Positions 1 through 8,912 of a DNA stretch of 37,017 nucleotides are shown in pieces; the first letter of the stretch is position 1, and every line of letters starts with the position of its first letter. Under the pieces are notes generated by a model. That model saw only the letters and a list, made by a program, of their open reading frames with translations, made no database searches and was not told the origin of the DNA. The stretch comes from Beijerinckiaceae bacterium (lineage in GTDB: Bacteria; Pseudomonadota; Alphaproteobacteria; Rhizobiales; Beijerinckiaceae): NCBI GenBank assembly GCA_947474545.1, contig CANJJI010000028.1, positions 1 to 37,017 on the forward strand, read 5' to 3'. The translations under genes were made by a program, and so were the position numbers.

Positions 1-1
1 G

Positions 2-109
2 GCGTTGAACGTCATGCAAAAAGACGGTGGAAAAGTATCCCTGCGCGGCAAGATCAAAAAAGCAGGGTGGGATGACGCATACCTGTCAAGACTTCTGACC
101 CTGTTTTGA
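2..109 (+). CDS. C-terminal end of an unidentified protein (truncated by window start)
   Basis: An open frame enters from the left edge and ends at the TGA at 107-109, giving about 35 residues. The visible tail is basic and helix-prone (it includes KVSLRGKIKKAGWDD and ends SRLLTLF). I do not recognise the family. The position just upstream of dksA and a FliO-like gene makes a flagellar or cell-cycle gene possible, but that is only context. Coding is supported by the uninterrupted frame and by the stop lying about 90 bases before the next gene. Confidence 0.45.
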   Translation, partial: ALNVMQKDGGKVSLRGKIKKAGWDDAYLSRLLTLF

Positions 110-200
110 AATGCGATTGCCCTGCCAAGTGTGTAAACGGTGATTGCAGGGAATCGCCGCTGCGGCTATACACGCGCAAAATTCAGGGAGATCGTTTCGC

Positions 201-623
201 ATGAGTTCCGCAGAATTGATCGACGAACAATATCGTCCGGCTGAGAACGAAGAGTTCATGAGCGAGCGGCAGCGCGACTATTTTAGGCGCAAGCTGCTGT
301 CTTGGAAGGACGATATTCTGAGCGAGGCCAAACAGACTCTTGCTGCCCTGCAGACAGAAAACGAAAATCACGCCGATATCGCCGACCGGGCGTCGTCAGA
401 AACTGATCGCGCCATCGAATTGCGCGCGCGGGATCGCCAGCGCAAGCTGATTTCCAAGATCGATGCGGCGCTGGAACGCCTCGCTGATGGGACCTACGGC
501 TATTGCGAGGAAACAGGCGAGCCGATTTCCCTCAAACGCCTCGACGCCCGGCCCATCGCGACCCTGTCGCTGGAAGCCCAGGAGCGTCACGAAAAGCGCG
601 AGCGCGTCTATCGCGACGAATAA
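201..623 (+). CDS. dksA: DksA/TraR family RNA polymerase-binding transcription factor
   Basis: This 140-residue protein belongs to the DksA family, which inserts a coiled coil into the RNA polymerase secondary channel and, with ppGpp, retunes transcription in starvation. Residues about 20-95 form the coiled coil, with the tip motif D59-x2-D62-x-A64 that matches the DxxDxA signature. The C-terminal globular part (about 97-135) carries the GYCEETGEPI block. Only one cysteine (C102) remains where classical DksA has four zinc ligands, as is usual in alphaproteobacterial members, so zinc binding is unlikely. I chose the ATG at 201 because CAGGGAG lies 9-17 bases upstream. An in-frame start at 144 would add 19 residues without family character. 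A strong hairpin terminator follows. Confidence 0.93.
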   Translation: MSSAELIDEQYRPAENEEFMSERQRDYFRRKLLSWKDDILSEAKQTLAALQTENENHADIADRASSETDRAIELRARDRQRKLISKIDAALERLADGTYGYCEETGEPISLKRLDARPIATLSLEAQERHEKRERVYRDE

Positions 624-672
624 TCAGCGGTAGCGATAAGGTCAAAACAGCCCACTATATTTCATCGCAGAA

Positions 673-700
673 AAAAACGGCCCTGTTTTGGGCCGTTTTT
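673..700. terminator. Bidirectional rho-independent terminator between dksA and the FliO-like gene
   Basis: An 11-bp perfect stem (673-683 pairs with 690-700) encloses a 6-base loop TGTTTT. The GGCCC/GGGCC core is flanked by an A-run on the left and a T-run on the right, so it can stop transcription from either side. It sits between the dksA stop and the stop of the convergent gene. Confidence 0.9.
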
Positions 701-720
701 CGTTCGTCTGGCTTGCAGAA

Positions 721-1890
721 TTACGGTTTGCGGCCGAGCAGCTTCGCCATTTCTTCCTCGAGCGCATCCAAAGGGTCGGTCGCGGAAGATGCTGCGGCGG
801 GCTTCACCTCCGGCACGGGTTGAGCGGGCGGCGGCGGCGGAGGAGGCGGCGGCGCAGACGGACGTGGAACGACAGGCGGCGGAGGCGGAGCCGCAGTCAC
901 AGATGGAGGCGGCGGCGGAGCGGACGGCCGCTCGGCCGGGGGCGGCGGAGGAGGCGGCGGCGCAGACGGACGCGGGACGATAGGCGGCGGGGGCGGCGGA
1001 GGCGGCGCAGCCGGACGCGGCATAATTGACGGCGGAGCTGCAGGAGGGGCAGGCACAGGCGCTGCGGCGGGCGGCGGCGGAACAGGGCGTGGACCGCCGC
1101 CAACAGGCGGCGGGGGCGGCAGCGGGGGAGCCACCGGACGCGCCACAGGAGCCGGAACTATGGGCGCCGGCGGGGCGACAGGACGCGGAGCAACAGGTGC
1201 GGGCGGAGCCGGCATGGCAGGACGCGGAGCGACCGGCGGCGCAGGAGGCTGGGGAACTGGAGAAGCGGGGGCTGCGCTCGGCGGTGTTGCAACAGGCGGT
1301 GGCGCAGGCGGCGCTTCGGCAACAACAGGAGCAGCAGGCGCGGGACGGAGCGCCGGCTGCACGGCTGGCGCAGGTGCAGGCGGCGGAGCGGGTGCCGGTG
1401 GAGGTGCAGGCGGAGCAACCGGCGCAGGCGCAGGCGCGGGCGGCGGAACAGGCGTGGGCGGCGGTGTTTGAGGCGCCGCCTGAACGGCCGGAACGGGTGC
1501 GGGCGGGGCAACAGCGGCCGGCGCCGCCGGTGCAGACGGCGCGTCGGATGCCGTCACCATATCGCGAACGGGGCGTGATTCAAATCCCGCATTGCGCGAA
1601 ATGACCGGTTCGATCACCACATCGTTGGGGCCACCGATCATGATGAGATGCTCGACATTATCGCGGCGCACGATGACCAGCTGGCGTTGTCTGTCGATAT
1701 CAAAGGCGTCGACCACACCCAGGCGCGGCTGTCTGGTTCGGCCCCGGCTGGCGCCGCGAACCCGGCCACTGAAGATCAGCCGCAGCACGTAGATAATCAA
1801 AAAAACAACAATCAATACGACAAGGGCGCTCACCGCATAGGTCAACAATGCGCCCACGTCGTTACCGAGAAACTTCTTCAGCGAGTCCAT
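721..1890 (-). CDS. FliO-like membrane protein with very long proline-rich tail
   Basis: The ATG at 1890 gives 389 residues. It is preceded on the minus strand by TGAGGA, while the longer in-frame start lacks a ribosome site. A single membrane segment lies at about residues 10-33, followed by a basic cytoplasmic stretch and a compact region (about 45-105, including DRQRQLVIVRRDNVEHLIMI) resembling the FliO domain. In flagellated bacteria FliO helps assemble the FliP core of the flagellar export gate. Residues about 115-365 are almost entirely Pro, Ala and Val, with a recurring unit like PRPSAPPPPPPPP. A conserved-looking acidic end follows (DPLDALEEEMAKLLGR). The assignment to FliO rests on the N-terminal half and on the neighbouring CtrA box and cckA. 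The tail is far longer than in enteric FliO. It converges on dksA across a shared terminator. Confidence 0.7.
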   Translation of the reverse strand: MDSLKKFLGNDVGALLTYAVSALVVLIVVFLIIYVLRLIFSGRVRGASRGRTRQPRLGVVDAFDIDRQRQLVIVRRDNVEHLIMIGGPNDVVIEPVISRNAGFESRPVRDMVTASDAPSAPAAPAAVAPPAPVPAVQAAPQTPPPTPVPPPAPAPAPVAPPAPPPAPAPPPAPAPAVQPALRPAPAAPVVAEAPPAPPPVATPPSAAPASPVPQPPAPPVAPRPAMPAPPAPVAPRPVAPPAPIVPAPVARPVAPPLPPPPPVGGGPRPVPPPPAAAPVPAPPAAPPSIMPRPAAPPPPPPPPIVPRPSAPPPPPPPPAERPSAPPPPPSVTAAPPPPPVVPRPSAPPPPPPPPPAQPVPEVKPAAASSATDPLDALEEEMAKLLGRKP

Positions 1891-2333
1891 ACTTGCTATC
1901 CTCACACACCCGCTTCGCAATAGAATGCGCGCCATTGGCTTGCAATCGATCGCTGAACCGGCACTTCACGCTGCCGCCGCCGGCATGCGTGCCGCCATTG
2001 ATCCTGACCACCTGACAGGGCAGTTGTATCATAGCCTCTGTACACCATAACATGATCCGCGCATGCCCGTGGGGGCGACATTAACAAATGGTTAACCAAT
2101 TCACGCAACATGTTGCGCCGCCCCTGATTTGGCCACATCCTGCGCGCCGCAGGCAGGCCTTGAGCGAGCGGAAAAGGACTGGGACATCAAAGTCCGTTGC
2201 AAACTGACAAAGCCCACATCATTCTGAACCGAATCGTAATAATCTGGGCCGGATCGCAATCCGGCTGGCCGTCCCGCCTCCCGTTCCTGAAGTCCCGGCT
2301 GCCAGAGCGTGCCGGGATCCGCAAAGTGAAATC
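1891..2333. other. Divergent intergenic region between the FliO-like gene and cckA
   Basis: These 443 bases hold the upstream regions of two divergent genes. I see the CtrA-type box at 2081-2096, a GANTC methylation site (GAATC, 2231-2235) and no convincing open frame. Frames on the minus strand here are weak and lack ribosome sites. Confidence 0.6.
2081..2096 (+). promoter_or_regulatory. CtrA binding site (TTAA-N7-TTAAC)
   Basis: TTAA at 2081-2084, a 7-base spacer and TTAAC at 2092-2096 match the full consensus for the cell-cycle master regulator CtrA. It lies 191 bases upstream of the FliO-like start and 238 bases upstream of cckA. Either divergent promoter could be the target. CckA itself controls CtrA phosphorylation, so a feedback loop is possible (inference). 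Confidence 0.75.
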
Positions 2334-4847
2334 ATGACCCAGACGCCAACACCCGTCTCGCTTGATCGTACCGAGAGGACCGGCAGCCCCGGGCTCGTAT
2401 TGCTCCTCGCCGTTATTCTGGTGGGCGCAGTGGCTTCCTATTCCTTTCTGCCGCCCGAACGGGCCGGAAAGCTCACGCTCGGCCTGCTGGCTTTGCTGGC
2501 CATCATCGGCGTTATCGGCCTGTTCGCTTATGCGGTTGGATTTCTGCAGCTTTCCGGACAGGCCGCGCGCAACGACATCACCAAATTGATCGCCGACACC
2601 GGCACTGAGGGCCTGCTCGTCACCGAAGGCGATACGCGCGTTCACTATGCCAACGAAACCTACATGACCATGTCAGGCGCCAACGACCCGGCTGACCTTC
2701 GCACGATCGAGCGCCTGTTTTCCGGCACACCGGAAGTCTCCGAGGCTGTTTACCGGCTGGCCCAGGCGGCACGGGAGGGAAAACGCGCCGCCGAGGAATT
2801 GCGCCTGTCCCCGCCCTTGACGGGCGATGGACCCGTTGGCTGGTACCGCATTCGCGTCCGGCCGCTCGAACGCTTTGCCCAGAAACGCGCAACGCTCTGG
2901 CAGGTGGCCGACGTCACGCGCGAGCGCGCCCGCCATGAAAACGTCTTTCAGGAATTGCAACACGGCATAGATTTTCTTGATCATGCGCCCGCGGGCTTCT
3001 TTTCAGCCGATGCTACAGGGCGCATATCCTACATGAACGCCACCCTCGCCGGCTGGCTCGATTATGATCTGGCGCAGGTCGGCACCGGCGGCCTCGCGTT
3101 GACAGACATTGTTGCAGGCCATGGCGCTTCGTTGCTGCAGGCCATCACGGGCGGGGCCGGCGCGGTCATCACCGAACAGGTCGATGTTGATCTGCGCCGC
3201 CGTGGCGGCCAGAGCCTGCCTGCCCGGCTCATTCATCGCGTCGCATTCGCGCAGGACCGCACCCCCGGCCCCTCCCGCACCCTGGTCATCAATCGCGCGC
3301 CGGGTGAGGAGCCAGCCGAAAATCTTCGCGCCGCCGAAGTGCGCTTTGCCCGTTTCTTCAACCAGACGCCCATGGCCATCGCTACGGTCGACAGACAGGG
3401 CAACGTCGTGCGCGCCAACGCAGCCTTTGCCAGCCTGATCCCCGATGCGCTGAAAGGCCCCGAGGGCCGCAAGCCGCTTCTGTCCGGCTTCACCGCGCGC
3501 GATCACGACGCCATCAAGTCTGCGCTGGCGCTCGCAGCTGACGACCGCAGTGACATCAAACCTGTCGACGCCGGCATCGCCAATGACGAGCGGCGCTCTG
3601 CGCGCCTGTTCGTCTCTCCTGCGGAGAATGCTGGCGACGGCGCCTGCGCCACTGTCTTTGCGCTCGATACAACTGAGCAAAAGACATTGCAGGAAAGCTT
3701 CGCCCAGTCCCAGAAGATGCAGGCCATCGGCCAGCTCGCTGGCGGCGTCGCCCATGACTTCAACAATGTGCTGACCGCCATCATCGGCTTTTCCGATCTG
3801 TTGCTCGCCCGCCATCGCCCGACGGACCCCTCCTTCGGCGACATCATGCAGATCAAGCAGAACGCCAACCGCGCCGCCGGTCTGGTGCGGCAATTGCTGG
3901 CCTTCTCACGCCGGCAGACCCTGCGTCCGCAAATCCTGCAGCTCGGTGACGTGCTGTCCGACCTGCAAATTCTTTTGCGCCGCCTCGTCGGCGAAAAGAT
4001 CGAACTCGATCTCAAACACGGTCGCGATCTCTGGCTGGTGAAGGCCGATATCAACCAGTTCGAAAACGTCATCGTGAATCTCGTCGTCAACGCCCGCGAC
4101 GCTATGCCCGAAGGTGGCAAGATCATGCTGCGCACACGCAACGTGGATGGCGCCGAAAGCGCGGGGATCAAGGAGCCCGGTTTCATCACCGGCGAATATG
4201 TGGTGATCGAGGTCGAGGATTCCGGCCACGGCATTCCCGCTGACGTGAAGGAAAAGATTTTTGAGCCCTTTTTCACCACCAAGGAAGTGGGCAAGGGCAC
4301 CGGCCTTGGCCTGTCCATGGTCTATGGCATCGTCAAGCAGACCGGCGGTTATATCGCTTGCGACAGCACTGTAGGCAAAGGCACGACGTTCAAAATATTC
4401 CTGCCGCGCCACATACCCACTGCCGAGGAAATGCCCAAGCCCGTGGAAGAGGTGAAAGCCTCGGTTGCCGCGGACGCCACCGGGCGCGGCACCATCCTGC
4501 TGGTTGAAGATGAGGAAGCCGTGCGCGCCTTTGGCGCAAGAGCGCTCGCCTCGCGCGGCTATACGGTGATCGAAGCCGGTTCCGGCGTCGAGGCGCTGGA
4601 GGCTGTCGAGGCTGCACAAGGCAAGATTGACCTCATCGTCTCTGACGTTGTCATGCCCGAGATGGACGGACCCACCATGTTCGGCGAATTGCGCAAGCGT
4701 GGCATCAAGGCCAAGGTCATCTTCGTCTCCGGCTATGCTGAGGACGCCTTCGCGAAAAACCTGCCCGAAGGCGAAGAATTCGGCTTCCTGCCCAAACCCT
4801 TCACGTTGAAACAGCTGATCGAGGCCGTGAAGGGCAGCGTGGGGTAG
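2334..4847 (+). CDS. cckA: Cell-cycle hybrid histidine kinase/phosphatase CckA
   Basis: This 837-residue hybrid kinase feeds phosphate through ChpT to CtrA and CpdR in alphaproteobacteria. Two membrane segments lie at about 20-39 and 47-69. PAS-type sensor regions follow (about 80-190, 200-320 and 330-440), then the dimerisation/phosphoacceptor domain with [11 protein letters not shown], where H474 is the phosphorylated histidine. Next come the HATPase domain (N box [13 protein letters not shown]2 box [10 protein letters not shown] near 650) and a C-terminal receiver domain with phosphoacceptor D771 in [10 protein letters not shown]. Order and length fit CckA rather than a generic hybrid kinase. 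Stand-alone ChpT and DivL are not in the window. A small membrane-protein gene follows after about 90 bases. A CtrA-type box is upstream. Confidence 0.95.
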   Translation: MTQTPTPVSLDRTERTGSPGLVLLLAVILVGAVASYSFLPPERAGKLTLGLLALLAIIGVIGLFAYAVGFLQLSGQAARNDITKLIADTGTEGLLVTEGDTRVHYANETYMTMSGANDPADLRTIERLFSGTPEVSEAVYRLAQAAREGKRAAEELRLSPPLTGDGPVGWYRIRVRPLERFAQKRATLWQVADVTRERARHENVFQELQHGIDFLDHAPAGFFSADATGRISYMNATLAGWLDYDLAQVGTGGLALTDIVAGHGASLLQAITGGAGAVITEQVDVDLRRRGGQSLPARLIHRVAFAQDRTPGPSRTLVINRAPGEEPAENLRAAEVRFARFFNQTPMAIATVDRQGNVVRANAAFASLIPDALKGPEGRKPLLSGFTARDHDAIKSALALAADDRSDIKPVDAGIANDERRSARLFVSPAENAGDGACATVFALDTTEQKTLQESFAQSQKMQAIGQLAGGVAHDFNNVLTAIIGFSDLLLARHRPTDPSFGDIMQIKQNANRAAGLVRQLLAFSRRQTLRPQILQLGDVLSDLQILLRRLVGEKIELDLKHGRDLWLVKADINQFENVIVNLVVNARDAMPEGGKIMLRTRNVDGAESAGIKEPGFITGEYVVIEVEDSGHGIPADVKEKIFEPFFTTKEVGKGTGLGLSMVYGIVKQTGGYIACDSTVGKGTTFKIFLPRHIPTAEEMPKPVEEVKASVAADATGRGTILLVEDEEAVRAFGARALASRGYTVIEAGSGVEALEAVEAAQGKIDLIVSDVVMPEMDGPTMFGELRKRGIKAKVIFVSGYAEDAFAKNLPEGEEFGFLPKPFTLKQLIEAVKGSVG

Positions 4848-4936
4848 GTTTGACGTATCCAGTCAACGCTTTGTTGACCATATCCATTTACGCTGTTCAC
4901 CGTTGCGGGCGTTCCGCATACGAGTGGAGACGAGTT

Positions 4937-5392
4937 GTGGCGACATTGCGTAAGTGGCAACCTGTAAACCGGCGTCCGGTAGCCAAGACCATTTCGCCGG
5001 ACAAAGTTCTGGTCATGTGCGGCGCTGCCGTTTTTGGCATTCTTGTTTTTGCCTTTCTCCAGCCAGAGCAACCCCGCCAGTCCGCCCAGGATACGGCCGC
5101 CAAACCGGCACAATCCCCCGCCGCCCGCGATCGCGCGCTGCAGGAGGCGCAACGCAAGGAAACCGAACAGCGCACCCGGCAGGCCGCCCAAATCAAGGCC
5201 GAACAGACCCGCCAGCAGGCGAACATGTTCAACCAGCGCTATAATACAGACCGTACGCCCGTCGGCACAGTGAATCCCGGCAGCCCGGACGCGCAGCCCA
5301 TGACCCAGGGCTTTGCTGTCGTAAAGCCCGCCCTGCCCCCCGGCCAGACCGGCAGTGGCTTCCGTGAAGTCAAATGGGGCAAACAGCCGTAA
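4937..5392 (+). CDS. Small single-pass membrane protein, unknown function
   Basis: I place the start at the GTG at 4937 because GGAGA lies 7-11 bases before it. An in-frame TTG at 4850 has no ribosome site and would run through what looks like promoter sequence. The 151-residue product has a short basic N-terminus, one hydrophobic segment (about residues 24-41, VLVMCGAAVFGILVFAFL), a Gln/Arg/Glu-rich likely coiled coil (about 60-105) and a proline/glycine-rich end. It is probably anchored in the inner membrane with a periplasmic coiled coil. I do not recognise a family. It follows cckA in the same direction. Confidence 0.6.
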   Translation: MATLRKWQPVNRRPVAKTISPDKVLVMCGAAVFGILVFAFLQPEQPRQSAQDTAAKPAQSPAARDRALQEAQRKETEQRTRQAAQIKAEQTRQQANMFNQRYNTDRTPVGTVNPGSPDAQPMTQGFAVVKPALPPGQTGSGFREVKWGKQP

Positions 5393-5471
5393 AATTGCCG
5401 CTGGCATGATGTTGCGCCAGCCTGCAATATTCCCTCCACAATAGCGTAAAGCAAAAACCGGGGGCAAAGGC

Positions 5472-6227
5472 ATGGCGCAATCTGAATCAATGACCATCAT
5501 CGTGACAGGCGCAGCCAGCGGCATCGGCGCGGCCTGTATGCGGCTCTTGCTGGCGCAGGGCCACAAGGTCTGCGGCGTGGACCGCGATGTCATCAACGCC
5601 GATGGCATAGATCCAGCCGCACTGAAACGCTTTATCGCCGTGCGCGCCGACATCAGCCATCACGCCGATTGCGCCAATGCGGTCAGCGCCTGCGTCAGGG
5701 AATTCGGCCGGCTGGATGGCCTCATCCACATGGCCGCCATCCATTCCACCAAGACCTGGAAAGAGATCGACGCCGATGAAATGAACCGCACATTGGCAGT
5801 GAACGTCACCGGCTCCTTCCTGATGGCCCAGGCGGCAGCCCTTGCGATGGAAAACACCGGCGGTGGCGCGATTGTGCTGGCCTCCTCCGGTTCGGTGAAT
5901 CTGTCAGGTGTTGGCGGTCACGGGCGCGGCGGCACTGCCTATGTGAGTTCCAAAGCCGCCATCATCGGCCTCACCCACGCCCTCGCGCGCTGCTTTGCGC
6001 CCATAAAAATCCGCGTCAATGCCGTCAGCCCCGGCGCAACAGAAACCGCGATGACATCCGAATACAGCAGTGAAGCCAAGGAAGCCGTCGGCAAACGCAC
6101 CCTGGCGGGCCGTATCGGCCAGGCCGGAGAAATCGCTGCCGCAGCAGCATTTCTCGTCTCGCCCGCCGCCAGCTATATCGACGGGCAGATCTTGCCTGTG
6201 AATGGTGGATCGTCGTTCGGGATATAA
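5472..6227 (+). CDS. SDR family NAD(P)-dependent oxidoreductase
   Basis: This 251-residue classical short-chain dehydrogenase/reductase interconverts an alcohol and a carbonyl using NAD(P)H. The nucleotide-binding motif TGAASGIGAA lies at about residues 13-22, with an acidic residue in the VDRD segment at the end of the second strand suggesting NAD preference. The SASSGS-type catalytic serine region and the YVSSK active-site Tyr/Lys are intact, as is the C-terminal ILPVNGGSS typical of the family. GGGGGCAAAG precedes the ATG. The substrate is not predictable. It stands alone on the plus strand and converges on a Bug receptor gene. Confidence 0.9.
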   Translation: MAQSESMTIIVTGAASGIGAACMRLLLAQGHKVCGVDRDVINADGIDPAALKRFIAVRADISHHADCANAVSACVREFGRLDGLIHMAAIHSTKTWKEIDADEMNRTLAVNVTGSFLMAQAAALAMENTGGGAIVLASSGSVNLSGVGGHGRGGTAYVSSKAAIIGLTHALARCFAPIKIRVNAVSPGATETAMTSEYSSEAKEAVGKRTLAGRIGQAGEIAAAAAFLVSPAASYIDGQILPVNGGSSFGI

Positions 6228-6297
6228 TATCAACTTGCCGAAGTCCTGACTTCCACAGGTTGGCAATTGCGAACGCGCTGATGCGCGGGAATAACAA

Positions 6298-6315
6298 TGA
6301 TTGACGCGTCAATCA
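6298..6315. repeat. Perfect 18-bp palindrome between convergent genes
   Basis: TGATTGACGCGTCAATCA is its own reverse complement and sits between the SDR stop and the receptor gene stop. No clear T-run follows on either strand, so it is a weak terminator candidate or a protein-binding site. Confidence 0.6.
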
Positions 6316-6338
6316 CTGCGCCACTTGCTATAGCGCGC

Positions 6339-7397
6339 TTAATAATAGCGGTTCAGCGTGATGTCCTTGACCTCGGCGAGACCTTTCGCATCCAGAGCAG
6401 TCATTACTTTTGCGATCATACCCTGCACGGCTTCGCCCGGCGCATAGCTGACTGAGAGGCCGAGCTTCTTCACTTCCGCCAGCACGGCGGGATCGGCCAG
6501 AATGTCCGCAAATTCGCTGCGCAAGAGGTCAATACGATCCTGAGGCGTTCCTGGCGTCACCAGCAACAGCCGGCCAAGCGAGGCCAGATCTGCTCGCCAG
6601 TCGAGCATATATTCGCTATTTGCATCAAGTTTCACCGCTTCAAAAATCGTCGGCGCATTGGGAAATTGCGCCGAGCGCTTGCGTGCGAGAATCGCCATCA
6701 CCCGCATGCCGCTGGATGGGCCGACCAGCGCCGCCGATTCGTCCGAAACGACGCGCCCGTCGACCTCGCCATTCTCCATCGCCAGCAACATGCCGCCCGT
6801 ACCCTTGTAGCCGATGACAAGCCGCGTCTTCATGCCCGTCGCTGCCGCCAGCAGGGCGGAAAAATCTGTATTGCCATCGGTCTTGCCGGAACCCGCCCAG
6901 ATGATGGGCCGTTCGGACTTGATCATGTCCGCCAAGGTCGCGTAGGGCGATTTGGGACCGATCAGCACGACCTTGCTTTCCGCGCTGACGCGCGCCAGCC
7001 ACACTTGCTTCGTCACATCAAAATTGACGCCGGGCTCGCCGAACAATTGCGCCGCAGCCACGGCCTCTCCGCCCATCAGCGCAATCGATAACCCATCGGG
7101 CGGCGCAATCTGCGCCCGGCTCATGGCGATCAGCCCGCCCGCCCCGGATTCGTTGATGGGAATCAGTTTGGCCCCGAGCCGCCGTGCAAGATGCCCTCCC
7201 AAGGTTCGCATATAGGCGTCATAACCGCCGCCGGGCGTGCCCATGGTGGTGAAGCGGATCTGCTTGCCCTGATAGAATTGACGCGCTGATTCCTGGGCGC
7301 ACGCTGCACCCGCCCACAGCATTCCCGATGCAACCAGCACCCACAGCCGCCGCAACGCTGAAGCATCGCACGAAAAAATGGTCCCGGTTTTTCGCAA
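6339..7397 (-). CDS. Bug/TctC-family tripartite tricarboxylate transporter substrate-binding protein
   Basis: A periplasmic solute receptor of the Bug family, which binds carboxylates such as small or aromatic acids. The export signal is evident (RRLWVLVASGMLWAGAACAQ). The mature protein starts with the receptor hallmark YQGKQIRF, followed by the GGGYD loop, GAGGLIA and late TPGTPQDRI segments. The full frame is 352 residues. The start is uncertain: the frame opens with TTG at 7397 inside a dispersed palindrome (7363-7406), and another TTG at 7355 would begin exactly at a compact signal peptide. No TctA/TctB membrane genes are adjacent, as is common for solo Bug receptors. It lies 72 bases downstream of the VOC gene on the same strand and may share its transcript. 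Confidence 0.88.
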   Translation of the reverse strand: MRKTGTIFSCDASALRRLWVLVASGMLWAGAACAQESARQFYQGKQIRFTTMGTPGGGYDAYMRTLGGHLARRLGAKLIPINESGAGGLIAMSRAQIAPPDGLSIALMGGEAVAAAQLFGEPGVNFDVTKQVWLARVSAESKVVLIGPKSPYATLADMIKSERPIIWAGSGKTDGNTDFSALLAAATGMKTRLVIGYKGTGGMLLAMENGEVDGRVVSDESAALVGPSSGMRVMAILARKRSAQFPNAPTIFEAVKLDANSEYMLDWRADLASLGRLLLVTPGTPQDRIDLLRSEFADILADPAVLAEVKKLGLSVSYAPGEAVQGMIAKVMTALDAKGLAEVKDITLNRYY

Positions 7398-7406
7398 AAG
7401 CGATGC
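7363..7406. repeat. Dispersed palindromic repeat overlapping the 5' end of a receptor gene
   Basis: Outer arms GCATCGC (7363-7369) and GCGATGC (7400-7406) are perfectly complementary. Inner arms CGAAAAA (7371-7377) and TTTTTCG (7388-7394) also pair. From memory this resembles a short palindromic repeat frequent in Hyphomicrobiales intergenic DNA. It overlaps the proposed N-terminus of the Bug receptor. Confidence 0.6.
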
Positions 7407-7469
7407 TCCACTTACATTGAATAGATCAACTTTCGTGCTGTAACCGATGCCGGCTTAGAGAACGCTGGC

Positions 7470-8279
7470 CTAGTGATCTCCAGCGACGTCAATCAGCGTT
7501 CCGTCAGGGTCGGCCAGCTGGAACTCGCCATGCGGGCATTTGGCGAACAGCGCCAGCCGCGCCGCGCCTTCCTCGTCATAGTCGATGGTTCTGGGTGTCA
7601 GTTGATGGTTCTGTTTCGTCACCGCAGCCAGATGCTTCTTGAAGGCCTCCACATCGGGCACGCGAAATCCGAAATGGTCCATGCCCGGCTGTTCGATGCC
7701 CGCGCCATTGAACGACGAAATCTTCCAGGGCAGGATCATCATCGTCACACGACCATCGGTGAACTGATAACCGCCTTCCTCCATGGGATCGTTGCGCGGC
7801 TCGAGCTCAAATACGTCGTGATAAAACTCCGCAACGCGCTCAGCGTCACGTACGCGCATCGCGAAATGGCTGATCGTATTGTCCTGTTTCCAGCCATCCA
7901 TGGCGTAGACTTCTGATCGGTTCTTGTCGCGTGGCTGCCCAAGGTCAAAATAATTGCCTGCAGGATCGTGGATGCCGAAGCTTGTGAAGGGCCTGTTGCC
8001 CGGGCGCTTCACGATTTCAATGCTGGGATATTTCTTCGCTACGCGATCACAGACCAGATCGAGATCCTGCACCTGAATGCCGAAGTGATCGAGCCCCGCC
8101 TTACGTCCCGCGCGGCGCGGAATGACCGTCATGCCCGTATAGCCATCGCCCACCGAGATCGCCGACATCTCGCGTTCTGTCACGCCAGATGTCTTCATGC
8201 CGAAGACAGCGCGATAAAACATGCCCACCGTGGCGTAATGGTCAGTGGTGATGGCAAGGTGATTGAGCTTGGCGAACAT
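7470..8279 (-). CDS. Two-domain VOC (glyoxalase/extradiol dioxygenase-like) protein
   Basis: The ATG at 8279, preceded by GGGAG on the minus strand, gives 269 residues; longer in-frame starts would run into the cupin gene. Two vicinal-oxygen-chelate modules are visible. The first (about 3-115) begins KLNHLAITT and contains DHFGIQV. The second (about 135-265) begins NTISHFAMRV and contains MDHFGFRV. The repeated histidines fit a metal site as in type I extradiol dioxygenases and glyoxalases. With the upstream cupin and downstream receptor it may act on a catechol-like or keto-acid intermediate (inference). It follows the cupin gene by 34 bases in a likely operon. Confidence 0.85.
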   Translation of the reverse strand: MFAKLNHLAITTDHYATVGMFYRAVFGMKTSGVTEREMSAISVGDGYTGMTVIPRRAGRKAGLDHFGIQVQDLDLVCDRVAKKYPSIEIVKRPGNRPFTSFGIHDPAGNYFDLGQPRDKNRSEVYAMDGWKQDNTISHFAMRVRDAERVAEFYHDVFELEPRNDPMEEGGYQFTDGRVTMMILPWKISSFNGAGIEQPGMDHFGFRVPDVEAFKKHLAAVTKQNHQLTPRTIDYDEEGAARLALFAKCPHGEFQLADPDGTLIDVAGDH

Positions 8280-8313
8280 GATGACTCCCGGCGCTTCTGG
8301 TGATTGATTTTTC

Positions 8314-8736
8314 TTATTCGCCTGCAGCAGGCGCCGCATCGTATTTATTGCGGATGACGGGCTGACCGCCGTTTTCGCGGATATCCTTGCGCGTCACATA
8401 ATCGATGATCTTGACATTGTCCTGCGAGCCCGAACGATGGCCCATCATGATCATCGGCCCCTTGCCGGTATTTTCAAGCTTGTAGAACGAGCCGCCTGTG
8501 ATCAGCGCCGCCATGCCCGGATCAAGCACCGCCGCACCGCCATCGGGAAAGGTCATCGTGCACTGGCCCTCGAACACGGTAAAAACCTGATCCTCGTTAT
8601 GGCAATGCATTTCATCATGATCCCCCGGGGTAGGATAATAATGCACCCAGGCATGCAGCTTGCGAGTGTTCATGACGACTGTGCGCTTCTTCTCCCGCGC
8701 CGCCACGTCAAGCGGATTGATGATCTGGATCGCCAT
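8314..8736 (-). CDS. Small cupin-domain protein
   Basis: The ATG at 8736 has a strong AGGAGG seven bases upstream on the minus strand, giving 140 residues. The central cupin motif 1 is intact (GDHDEMHCHNEDQVFTVFEG), with metal-binding histidines and glutamate. The second motif is weaker (ALITGGSFYKLENTGKGPMIMM). Such single-domain cupins can be dioxygenases, isomerases or sensors of small carboxylates. It is the first gene of a probable minus-strand set with the VOC protein and the Bug receptor, divergent from recA. Confidence 0.85.
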   Translation of the reverse strand: MAIQIINPLDVAAREKKRTVVMNTRKLHAWVHYYPTPGDHDEMHCHNEDQVFTVFEGQCTMTFPDGGAAVLDPGMAALITGGSFYKLENTGKGPMIMMGHRSGSQDNVKIIDYVTRKDIRENGGQPVIRNKYDAAPAAGE

Positions 8737-8912
8737 AAGTCCTCCTGCCCGGACATTGCCGGATGTGTCGAAGCGTATTATCTTGCCTGACGGCTTGATC
8801 ATAATCCCGGCAAGGGGAATGTCCAGTTGCGGTAGCAATGCAAATTGTCGCCAATTCCCGCTGGCTGCCGCCTACTCCCCCATTAACCATCAATCCCCAC
8901 AAAATTTAAAAA

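Noticed and set aside
1026-1604. Long plus-strand frame rich in Ala, Gln and Glu opposite the proline-rich gene
   Set aside because: It is the mirror of proline codons on the other strand. It has no ribosome site and no family character.
3003-3893. Minus-strand frame of 296 codons opposite cckA
   Set aside because: High GC third positions of cckA keep this frame open. CckA motifs in the plus frame are unambiguous.
5399-5423. GCTGGC/GCCAGC hairpin after the small membrane protein gene
   Set aside because: The stem is six base pairs with a long loop and no T-run, too weak to call a terminator.
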